This document shows positions 13,700-20,560 of a DNA stretch of 21,929 bases, piece by piece. Under the pieces are notes generated by a model, which saw only the letters and a list, made by a program, of their open reading frames with translations, searched no databases and had not been told where the DNA came from. Position numbers and translations under genes: made by a program. Source of the stretch: a virus; the IMG/VR virus record IMGVR_UViG_3300042563_000212, positions 1 through 21,929 of that record. One strand, given 5' to 3'. Positions within the stretch are counted from its first letter, which is position 1. The number at the start of each line of letters is the position of its first letter.

Positions 13700-13811
13700 G
13701 CTTGGAAGTTTGTGCTGCCTTCTGAGCAGCTGAATTACAATAAGTACAAAGGCCGTTTATTAGCTGACAGCTACATCCAACTTTTGCACCACATTTTTTA
13801 CACTGTGCCAT
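13677..13811 (-). CDS. 44-aa Cys-rich (zinc-ribbon-like) small protein
   Basis: A short gene reads MAQCKKCGAKVGCSCQLING followed by LCTYC, a polar Ala/Gln/Lys helix and the stop at 13677. Six cysteines at 4, 7, 13, 15, 22 and 25 form CxxC, CxC and CxxC pairs suited to metal binding. The ATG at 13811 lies just before the stop of the upstream 189-aa gene, and its end overlaps the 89-aa gene by 23 bases, so it fills what would otherwise be a 113-base gap. I remember similar mini-proteins in crAss-like genomes. No function is known to me; it may act in assembly or be a small virion component. Confidence 0.75.
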   Translation of the reverse strand: MAQCKKCGAKVGCSCQLINGLCTYCNSAAQKAAQTSKHVAAKLN

Positions 13812-13812
13812 A

Positions 13813-14382
13813 TTAATAGAAATTATTAATGTAGTTATTACCTGAACAATTACAATTATTTCTAATAAAGTTATCTAACATTCTGTTTGCTTGATTATAC
13901 AATGTATTAGATTGTGCCACTGCACAGTTATTAGCTGCTGCAATAGATCCTTGTATAAAGAAGTAGATGGTATTAAGATCAACTTTTGACTGTGTCTTAA
14001 TTGCAAGATCACATTCCATCATGTCAAGTTTCATAAATGCTCCATCAAACTTTTCTTGAATAATCTCAGTGCGCATGAATGTTCTTTCTACAAAATTTTC
14101 ATAAGCTGGAGCAACTGAATACTTAAATACATATATTCCATCTGGAATAGGTAATAAAGGTTCACTTACAGTTGTTAAACCAAGAGACGCAGAAGTAAAT
14201 ATATTAAAATCATTAGGTGTAAAAGGTAATGTTACACTACCAAATCCACCAGGAATAGTAATTTCTATAGATGGTGTTGTTGGAATATATGGAGGATCAG
14301 GATAAATTGATGCATCAGCAATACCTAATGTTAATGTATTATATGTAGGAACGACTAATATCTCTAGTTTTAAAGTTGCCAT
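13813..14382 (-). CDS. Conserved crAss-like structural-cluster protein (189 aa)
   Basis: The 189-aa protein starts MATLKLEILVVPTYNTLTLG, a beta-rich N-terminus with a conserved IADASIYPDPP segment, then a Pro/Gly-rich beta region (TPSIEITIPGGFGSVTLPF) and an all-helical C-terminal half with MECDLAIKTQSKVDLNTIYF and a Cys/Asn-rich end. I recognise it as a conserved member of the crAss-like late cluster but not a named component. It is the first gene after the strong terminator at 14392-14439, whose stem starts 19 bases upstream of this ATG, so it must be reached by read-through or by another promoter. It could be a virion accessory protein. Confidence 0.75.
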   Translation of the reverse strand: MATLKLEILVVPTYNTLTLGIADASIYPDPPYIPTTPSIEITIPGGFGSVTLPFTPNDFNIFTSASLGLTTVSEPLLPIPDGIYVFKYSVAPAYENFVERTFMRTEIIQEKFDGAFMKLDMMECDLAIKTQSKVDLNTIYFFIQGSIAAANNCAVAQSNTLYNQANRMLDNFIRNNCNCSGNNYINNFY

Positions 14383-14391
14383 ATGATGCTT

Positions 14392-14439
14392 AAAATAAAA
14401 ATGCCAGAAGGATATGAGTTATCCTCTTCCTTCTGGCAT
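14392..14439 (-). terminator. Strong rho-independent terminator after the 398-aa virion gene
   Basis: On the minus strand ATGCCAGAAGGA (14439-14428) pairs perfectly with TCCTTCTGGCAT (14412-14401), a 12-base stem, followed by TTTTATTTTA. The loop contains part of an alternative 5-base stem (GGATA/TATCC, 14410-14424). It ends 27 bases after the upstream stop codon. Confidence 0.9.
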
Positions 14440-14465
14440 AGGTTTGTTAATATGATTTCCTACTA

Positions 14466-15662
14466 TTAAGGAATCTGAGTTGAAGTTGTAGTGGTAGTTG
14501 ATGGACTAGCAGTAGAACTAGTAGTAGTAGTGCTAATACAAACGTTGTTAGATACTAAATCTCCTAATGCAGCTTCTAATATATTTTCAATTGTACCACC
14601 AACCATGCTAGTACTTGGAATAGCAATAATCACTGTAGCATCTTCATAAATATAATCACCCCATTGGTAAGCAGATTTATCATACTCATTAAACTTAATG
14701 TAATAAGTATTATAAGTAGTTCCAGCAGAAACATAAGACTCAAAGTTCTCATTGTATCCAGCCATTCTGTATAAATGCTTTAAGTAACCAGCTTGGTAGC
14801 TATAGAAATTCTTTTCTAGTTGAGCTATTTCAGCAGATTGTCCAGTTGGGTAAGAAGCACGTTGTGCAACTACAGCCTCAGCAACAATGTTACAATTGTC
14901 AGCAACAATAAAGTCAGCAGTGGTAGCAGGACCTGAATAAACAAATGTTCTGAAATACATTCTGTCATATTCAAATGGGAACGCAGCAACATCACATGGT
15001 TGACCATATGCAGTTAATGGCTTACCAGTAATAACTAAGATTGCATTTGCATCATTACCTACTCTTTGGAAAGTGTAGAAAGTATTGAATGAAATGTTGT
15101 CTGGGTTAATACCAGGAGCTTGTGCTGTAAATTTAGCAATAGCAGCATCAATAAATGCAGGTACATCTACAGTATCACATGGGTCACCACCACAGTCACA
15201 GCAAGGAGCTTGAACAGTAATAGAACGAGTGAAACCATTGAAGTATAATGTATCAATGTAAGAAGAATGAGCACGTAATGTAAAAGTTACGATATCACCA
15301 CACTTAACATTGAAGTTACCAACTTGTGTAATTTGATTAGCAGCAGTTGGACATCCTATAACTTTGTACCATTCAGTTACATTAGAACCAGCAGGTCTAA
15401 CTGTTTGTGCATTACCTGTAAGAACTACACTTCCACCTGAAATCTTATCAGATCTTTTAGATCCTTGAAGGTAAGTGTTTTGTCTTCCTTGAGCAACATA
15501 GAAGTAAGGAAAGTCATTAATTGTACCAGATGTTACTGGTGCATAAAGATTGTTGAAAATACCTACTTGACCAGGAGTAAGATTTTGTGTTGAACCAGAG
15601 CTAGGAAGAGAATTCTGTCCTACTGGCACCACGAATAACGTGGTTAATGAAAAATCAGCCAT
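14466..15662 (-). CDS. Conserved crAss-like virion protein with Cys cluster and Thr/Ser tail
   Basis: This 398-aa protein begins MADFSLTTLFVVPVGQNSLP, a start I recognise from an abundant crAss-like structural protein; FYVAQGRQNTYLQGSKRSDK (residues 54-73) is another conserved stretch. Candidate roles are capsid auxiliary (decoration) or head-associated protein, which I cannot decide from sequence. Cys154, 155, 157 and 162 form a compact CCxCx4C cluster. The final 24 residues (375-398) are a Thr/Ser tail, STTTTSSTASPSTTTTTSTQ in its core, resembling the linkers of the tail-end proteins. The mRNA ends in a strong terminator right after the gene, fitting a highly expressed virion component. Confidence 0.75.
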   Translation of the reverse strand: MADFSLTTLFVVPVGQNSLPSSGSTQNLTPGQVGIFNNLYAPVTSGTINDFPYFYVAQGRQNTYLQGSKRSDKISGGSVVLTGNAQTVRPAGSNVTEWYKVIGCPTAANQITQVGNFNVKCGDIVTFTLRAHSSYIDTLYFNGFTRSITVQAPCCDCGGDPCDTVDVPAFIDAAIAKFTAQAPGINPDNISFNTFYTFQRVGNDANAILVITGKPLTAYGQPCDVAAFPFEYDRMYFRTFVYSGPATTADFIVADNCNIVAEAVVAQRASYPTGQSAEIAQLEKNFYSYQAGYLKHLYRMAGYNENFESYVSAGTTYNTYYIKFNEYDKSAYQWGDYIYEDATVIIAIPSTSMVGGTIENILEAALGDLVSNNVCISTTTTSSTASPSTTTTTSTQIP

Positions 15663-15688
15663 TTTGTTTATTTAAATTGTTTAATTAA

Positions 15689-16420
15689 TTACTCGTTTGT
15701 TTGTATACGATATTGGGCACTTTGTACAGCAGAAGCATTTTCAGTATACATTGCTAAGTTCTGTACTGTAAGATCTAAAAGTTCATCTTCAAGATAGGTT
15801 TCTAATTCACAGTCTTGATCGAATGATGGCTCACCATCTAACATTATATATCCTGTCTTATTAATGTATACAGGATATCTGAAATAACTTATGAATATTT
15901 GCTTAGGTGTAAATGTACCATCAGTAAACACACTTATCTCATCAGATGAAATTAAGTTAAATGTTTCTTGGTATTCAAATGAAGGTCTGTAATGTGTGTT
16001 ATTCAGAATGAACTGAAGATCACCATGTTTTGCAAGATCTCTATTGATCCAAATCTTTCTATCTTCACATCTTCCCTTATCAGCTAATACATAACTATCT
16101 GCATAGAACATGTATTTTGGTTCAAGTAAATGGATGTATGCTTTCCACTGATTTAACTCAGGGTTTGTTAATGTGAGGTCTAAAGGTTGGTGATTGTAAT
16201 CAACCACCAAACTTTGTAAATCCTCGTATCTCTTTTTAAAAGCGTCTTGACCAAGCCCACTTGTTGTGCTTATACCATCGACTTTCTGTTTAATTAACTT
16301 GATTTGAGCTTCATTCAGTGCAAGGATCTTATCCTCCAATTGAATTTGTTGATGCTCATTTGTCGATAGCTTATTTAGTTTTTGATCTATTTTATAAAGT
16401 AAACTATCTACAGGTATCAT
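15689..16420 (-). CDS. Putative head-tail connector / ring protein (243 aa)
   Basis: The 243-aa protein has an N-terminal coiled-coil-like helix (residues 5-50, Leu/Gln/Lys-rich), then a beta-rich central part and an acidic helical C-terminus. Conserved pieces I recall from crAss-like phages are FRYPVYINKTGYIMLDGEPS (about 179-198) and CELETYLEDELLDLTVQNLA (about 203-222), typical of an adaptor-like protein between portal and tail. Its ATG overlaps the TAA of the preceding gene (TAATG), so the two are probably coupled. The connector role is inferred from family resemblance and gene order, not from a catalytic motif. Confidence 0.65.
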   Translation of the reverse strand: MIPVDSLLYKIDQKLNKLSTNEHQQIQLEDKILALNEAQIKLIKQKVDGISTTSGLGQDAFKKRYEDLQSLVVDYNHQPLDLTLTNPELNQWKAYIHLLEPKYMFYADSYVLADKGRCEDRKIWINRDLAKHGDLQFILNNTHYRPSFEYQETFNLISSDEISVFTDGTFTPKQIFISYFRYPVYINKTGYIMLDGEPSFDQDCELETYLEDELLDLTVQNLAMYTENASAVQSAQYRIQTNE

Positions 16421-17388
16421 TATACAGAGGCTAATTTTTTAGTTTTTAACTTTTGTTCCAACGTGATTAACTCGTCTTGGTTATCATCATCTGCTAGGAA
16501 CCTGATTAAATCTTCATCATCCTTTGCAACTTCAAATTCACCTTCGTAAACTTTACCATTTGGCTTAATTCTATAAATAGAATGAGTAATAGCTTGTTTA
16601 ACAAGATCTTTAATATGGAGTAAGTTTTCTTTCATCTCAGCAAATCTATTGAATACTTCAACTGGATTTAAGCCTGAATATTTACCATTCTTAAATTCTG
16701 TTTGCTTTAACATGTTGTCCACTAAGTTATAAACTAAGTCTTCTCTAGAATCATCTGTAATTGGAAGTCCTAATAGACGAGCTACTTTCTTCTTCTTATC
16801 AGGAGTCATTCCATCAAACTTAACAATAGCTTTATTGATCAATTGTTTCTTCTTAAAAATAACAGCATTTTCAATCTCATCATCTGCAACATAAAATTGA
16901 ATGTCAGCAGGATATTCACCACGTTCCCAAGCTTGATAGCTAGAAGCGATTGTTGGATGAACACGTAACCATGAGAACGCTAGTTCTTGAAAAGGAGTTG
17001 TCAAATCAAAGTAGTTATCATCATCTAATAACTTTACTGGTTGAACATGTTGTTGATCATCAGCAGAAGTAGATAAACCATAGTTCCAAAAAGGAGCTCT
17101 AGGTCCAAGGTCTACACCACCTAATAACATTTCTAATTTTTCTCTTAGAGCTGTTACACGTTCGACTTCCATTTCTCTTTCAAGAGGATCTGCAATTCTT
17201 TTAATGTAAGCAGCAGTAGGATCTAATCCTGTTCTGTACTGTCCACTAATTTCCTTGTAAGGATATTTGAAAACTCCTGTTCCAGGAATTCTTGTCATAC
17301 CTTGTGATGCTAATCCTCCTTGCATTGTTTGCAATTGAGTGTTGTTGTACTCTTTTTTAATAGTGGAGATTTTTCCTATCTTACCCAT
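16420..17388 (-). CDS. Conserved late-cluster protein following the capsid gene (322 aa)
   Basis: This 322-aa protein is mostly helical and charged. A basic N-terminus (residues 1-55) is followed by DPLEREMEVERVTALREKLE (about 67-86), an LGPRAPFWNYG segment, an FSWLRVHPTIASSYQAWERG segment near residue 140, and a Lys/Asp-rich C-terminus. I recognise the combination from phages of this group as a conserved protein next to the major capsid gene, but cannot name a function; a head or neck component is likely. It follows the structured RNA region after the capsid gene, starting 36 bases beyond the last stem, and overlaps the next gene by a TAATG junction. Confidence 0.7.
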   Translation of the reverse strand: MGKIGKISTIKKEYNNTQLQTMQGGLASQGMTRIPGTGVFKYPYKEISGQYRTGLDPTAAYIKRIADPLEREMEVERVTALREKLEMLLGGVDLGPRAPFWNYGLSTSADDQQHVQPVKLLDDDNYFDLTTPFQELAFSWLRVHPTIASSYQAWERGEYPADIQFYVADDEIENAVIFKKKQLINKAIVKFDGMTPDKKKKVARLLGLPITDDSREDLVYNLVDNMLKQTEFKNGKYSGLNPVEVFNRFAEMKENLLHIKDLVKQAITHSIYRIKPNGKVYEGEFEVAKDDEDLIRFLADDDNQDELITLEQKLKTKKLASV

Positions 17389-17424
17389 ATGTAGTTAATT
17401 GTTATTTGGTTTTATTTATTATTG

Positions 17425-17579
17425 TAGATAGTTACCATCGAAGGTAATGCGACTGGGAAACCCCAATCCATCTATCTATTTAAAATAGAAACCCTCTCCC
17501 TAGGAGGGAGCTTGTGGGAGAGGGATTTCTGAGAAAAGACACATCCTGGGACGCTGATCTAAAGGGTAGCGTGACGTGT
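17425..17579 (-). ncRNA. Structured, GC-richer intergenic RNA element between MCP and next gene
   Basis: In the minus-strand RNA three structures follow the capsid gene. (1) 17579-17539: ACACGTC-ACGCT pairs with AGCGT and GATGTGT, one G-U wobble, with a CCCAG bulge and 12-base loop. (2) 17524-17492: a 9-base GC-rich stem with T-rich tail. (3) 17478-17425: TAGATAG closes with CTATCTA around two small hairpins (TGGG/CCCA and TTACC/GGTAA), a three-way-junction layout. No open frame explains the region and its base composition is unlike the AT-rich surroundings. It may be a processed mRNA end, a leader element of the 322-aa gene, or an independent RNA. Confidence 0.45.
17481..17524 (-). terminator. 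Terminator / attenuator after the major capsid gene
   Basis: CCCTCTCCC (17524-17516) pairs with GGGAGAGGG (17500-17492) in the minus-strand RNA, followed by TTTCTATTTTA. The T-tract is interrupted, so termination may be partial. The loop holds a second CTCCC block (17510-17506) that can pair with the same GGGAG (17500-17496), giving an alternative shorter hairpin. Confidence 0.7.
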
Positions 17580-17592
17580 ACTATTATTGTTA

Positions 17593-19146
17593 TTAGAATT
17601 GTGGGATTTCTTCAATAAGAACTGTTCTAGACAAATCCTCAATAAATACATCACAACGATCCTTCATCCAGATTTCGTATCCTGGGAATTTATTTGCAGA
17701 GCTCATACCTTGAGATTTTGCAAATCCTAAGTGATGACGAGTTCCATCAATATAACCCCAAGTCATAGAAGGTGCACCCTTCATACGTACTTCTCTGATA
17801 TTATTAACCATAGATCCATCAGACATTGGAGATACATCAAACACCATGAATACAGGAGTTGACTTCTTGTTCTGTCCAAATTCTAAGTTAGATTGTGGTA
17901 AATCTAATTCTTTTAAGTGAATTAATTCAACACGACCAGTTTCTCTTGTAACCATTGCATCAAATGCAAAGTTGTAAGTGATATGCTGACCTTCACCTTG
18001 CATATATCTGTTACCAGAATCTGCCATGAAAGTTAAACCAGAGTTTAATGCATCAGTTTTCAAAGCTTGTTGGAATACATCGAATCCAGCTTCGTTAGTG
18101 TACATCTTTACTCTACGATCCTTAACATCAACCCTTCTGTAGAAAAGATCACCAAAAACTGAACGAATCAAGTTTGCAGAGAATTCTCCTCTATTGTATT
18201 GTACTAAGTTACCGTTGTTACGCATTCTGTGGTATACACCTGCAGAAGTACGTTTAACTTCTTGCTTAGAACCATTAGTCTTAACTGTACCTGGTTTAGC
18301 CCAGATCATACGCTTAACTTTTAATTCTAACATAGATTTACGCATCCAGAATTCAATGAACGGTTCCCATTTAACATCATTACGAGTTAAAGGTAATTGG
18401 TTACGTCTTTGTGGAGCATATACTAAAATGTCTAACGCTTTACCTGAAGCATCAACCATCATCTTATCATCAGCCCATTCAGTGATTTTGTGCTCATAAC
18501 CATATGCAGAACCTAAAGATTCAAACATTGTGATTTGCTCACCTAATCTTGGAAGACCTAATAAGTCTTGGTCAAATTCACCGATAGCAGCATCAACTAA
18601 TTCTAATTCAATACCTGACTTCAAGAAAGTAGCACTTACGAAATCAACTGTTGGATTATCAGTAACTAATGTGAAACTGTATAAGTAACCCATGTTCCAT
18701 GGTTGTGGATCTTTGATTACATAGAATCTTGGACCATATTGACGAGAACCTACAGAAACGATAGCGTTCTTAGAGAATTCGTTAGTATCTAAGATAAGAG
18801 AGAACTCTTGTCCATCAATACCTGGCTTAGTCAACGCTAAGGTTGAATCAGGAACGTCAATAATTTTTGGGAACTTGTAAGGAACTTGTACTTGCCATTT
18901 CCAAGCATCACTGTTATTATCAATGTAATAAGGTGTGCTCTTGTTGATCATGTCCAAGAAATCATTACTGTACAGTGAGCTCTGCGTATATAGACTGATA
19001 ATTTTCTTATCATAGTCAGCAGGCTCAGTGGAGTGAAAAGACTCCAAGTGGTTCGAATCTGTTAACTTACCAACTGCACGCTTATCCATAGAAGCTACCC
19101 TTGCGTAAGTAAAACCAGTTAAACCTGGGATTGTTTGAATTGCCAT
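17593..19146 (-). CDS. Major capsid protein (crAss-like, HK97-fold family)
   Basis: The 517-aa protein has the size and position of the crAss-like major capsid protein, after the scaffold-like gene. It is rich in acidic and aromatic residues, has no cysteine, and contains typical pieces such as GSRQYGPRFYVIKDPQPWNM (about 128-147), LPRLGEQITMFESLGSAYGY, and a C-terminal WGYIDGTRHHLGFAKSQGMS region. HK97-fold subunits form the icosahedral shell; the family assignment is from recognised pattern, since the fold cannot be seen directly. The codons are visibly less AT-biased than in the tail-end genes, as expected for a highly expressed product. It starts 30 bases after the scaffold stop and ends before the structured terminator region. 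Confidence 0.85.
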   Translation of the reverse strand: MAIQTIPGLTGFTYARVASMDKRAVGKLTDSNHLESFHSTEPADYDKKIISLYTQSSLYSNDFLDMINKSTPYYIDNNSDAWKWQVQVPYKFPKIIDVPDSTLALTKPGIDGQEFSLILDTNEFSKNAIVSVGSRQYGPRFYVIKDPQPWNMGYLYSFTLVTDNPTVDFVSATFLKSGIELELVDAAIGEFDQDLLGLPRLGEQITMFESLGSAYGYEHKITEWADDKMMVDASGKALDILVYAPQRRNQLPLTRNDVKWEPFIEFWMRKSMLELKVKRMIWAKPGTVKTNGSKQEVKRTSAGVYHRMRNNGNLVQYNRGEFSANLIRSVFGDLFYRRVDVKDRRVKMYTNEAGFDVFQQALKTDALNSGLTFMADSGNRYMQGEGQHITYNFAFDAMVTRETGRVELIHLKELDLPQSNLEFGQNKKSTPVFMVFDVSPMSDGSMVNNIREVRMKGAPSMTWGYIDGTRHHLGFAKSQGMSSANKFPGYEIWMKDRCDVFIEDLSRTVLIEEIPQF

Positions 19147-19176
19147 TTTTTTGTTATTTTAGATTATTATTTTAAA

Positions 19177-20424
19177 TTACACAAACCAAGATGAAGGCTT
19201 ATCTGAACTTCCTTTAACAGCACCTTTTTCAACTTGTCTGGCAACTTGACCAAATAATGCATTTGATTTTTTTGTTATGCCTGACTTTTGAATAGTAGAA
19301 AGTGTTGGATCTTTTTCCAATATCTTTAGCAAGAGTGCAACCTTCACCTTTCTTTCATGGTTTTCAGGTCTCTTCATTTCTAAGATAGTTCGGTCAAAAT
19401 CTGTGAGTGTTTCACCAGACGCTGTTTTATACTTATCTACCAAAAGGAAATCTTGTAGTTCACTTGCTAGTTTAGGGTTGATTGGAATACCATCAAACTC
19501 TTTCATTTTCAACTTGTCATTAAGGACAGTTTGAACATTGCTAATATATTGATTCCTAACAGCTGCTTTTTGTTGCAACTCACGTTGGGAATTTTCTTCT
19601 AGTTGTTTAAGCTTTACAGCTTCTTTCTTTACTAAAACCTTGTGATGCTTTGCAGCAACAGTTTCAAGATCTCCATAGTTTTGCAATCTCTCCACTTCAG
19701 TTTCAATATCTTCTGGATCAAATCCTTGATCTGTAAGTGCTTGAACTATCACTGCTTTCTGATTACCTTCTTGTGTAAGGTCCATATCAGAGAAGTTTGC
19801 TATGTTATTATATGTACTGAAGTATGACTTAGGGTCCACTCCATTTACAAATATGGCTTCAAATGCTTGTTGATAATCTTCTCCAAACTGTCCAATGAAA
19901 TTATTTACAACTTCAATTGCACCTTTTTTCTTTTCTGCTTGGAATCTTTCTAGAAACTCTTCTGGACTATTAATGTCTACAGCATCCTCATCATCTTCTT
20001 TAGTGAATACACCAAGATTAAATAAGTCATTCGATAATGCTGTGAATTTACTAACCTCAGGGAAATCATCGTCATCATCAGAAGTTGTTTCTTTTGCTTT
20101 TGTTTTTATAACTGGAGCAATTTCTTCTTCATCATCATCATCGTCATCACCAAGGAAATCACTAATGTTTTGAGCAGGATCTTTTGGTTCCTCAGGTTCT
20201 TTACCTTCTGCAATCGTATCTCCTATTGTTTTAATTGTAGGAGCTTTTGTTTTGGTAGGTGCAGGATCGTTTACCTCTGTAATAATATCTTTAATATCAT
20301 CAGGGTTGCTAGTAGATGTTTCAGGACTCATTAAATCATTTAAGAGTTCAGAATTTCCCATTCCCATTTCCATGGTGTTTTCAATACCAAAATTGAATGA
20401 TGGATTATCTAAGTTATCAGCCAT
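19177..20424 (-). CDS. Acidic scaffold-like head assembly protein
   Basis: This 415-aa protein lies between portal and major capsid genes, the usual place for a scaffolding protein. The N-terminal third is disordered and Pro/Thr/Lys-rich with two acidic blocks (residues 93-101, six Asp then three Glu, and 116-120, five Asp). The middle and C-terminal parts are charged helices with coiled-coil character (about 235-300, including QLEENSQRELQQKAAVRNQY). The protein ends SDKPSSWFV, a short hydrophobic tail that could contact capsid. No protease motif is visible. The scaffold role is inferred from position and composition; the ATG at 20424 is chosen because it follows a promoter candidate at a suitable distance. 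Confidence 0.7.
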   Translation of the reverse strand: MADNLDNPSFNFGIENTMEMGMGNSELLNDLMSPETSTSNPDDIKDIITEVNDPAPTKTKAPTIKTIGDTIAEGKEPEEPKDPAQNISDFLGDDDDDDEEEIAPVIKTKAKETTSDDDDDFPEVSKFTALSNDLFNLGVFTKEDDEDAVDINSPEEFLERFQAEKKKGAIEVVNNFIGQFGEDYQQAFEAIFVNGVDPKSYFSTYNNIANFSDMDLTQEGNQKAVIVQALTDQGFDPEDIETEVERLQNYGDLETVAAKHHKVLVKKEAVKLKQLEENSQRELQQKAAVRNQYISNVQTVLNDKLKMKEFDGIPINPKLASELQDFLLVDKYKTASGETLTDFDRTILEMKRPENHERKVKVALLLKILEKDPTLSTIQKSGITKKSNALFGQVARQVEKGAVKGSSDKPSSWFV

Positions 20425-20458
20425 ATGTAGTTCTTTTATTATGTGTGGTTTATTAGTG

Positions 20459-20489
20459 TAAAAGTATATAAGATAACTTAAAGAACAAA
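20459..20489 (-). promoter_or_regulatory. Bacteroidota-type promoter candidate upstream of scaffold and capsid genes
   Basis: The minus strand reads TTTG (20489-20486), 19 bases, TACTTTTA (20466-20459), matching the TTTG-N19-TAnnTTTG pattern except for the last base. It ends 35 bases before the scaffold ATG in a 136-base gene-free gap. It would let the scaffold and capsid genes be transcribed more than the portal. Confidence 0.45.
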
Positions 20490-20560
20490 GACATATATGC
20501 TGTTATCATAAATTTCTCAAAATAATATAGCATTAATATTTTGTTCTTTAATTAAAAATG

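Noticed and set aside
17425-17478. Promoter for the 322-aa gene (TTG, 17 bases, TACCTTCG)
   Set aside because: The match to the Bacteroidota pattern is weak and lies within the three-way-junction fold, which explains the bases better.
17425-17579. tRNA gene
   Set aside because: The stems do not fit a cloverleaf with proper acceptor, anticodon and T-arm spacing; the TTCGA-containing loop is six bases rather than a seven-base T-loop.
20505-20545. AT-only hairpin in the portal-scaffold gap as a terminator
   Set aside because: The pairing (CAAAATA with TATTTTG-like sequence) is imperfect, lacks G-C pairs and has no following T-run, so it is likely chance.
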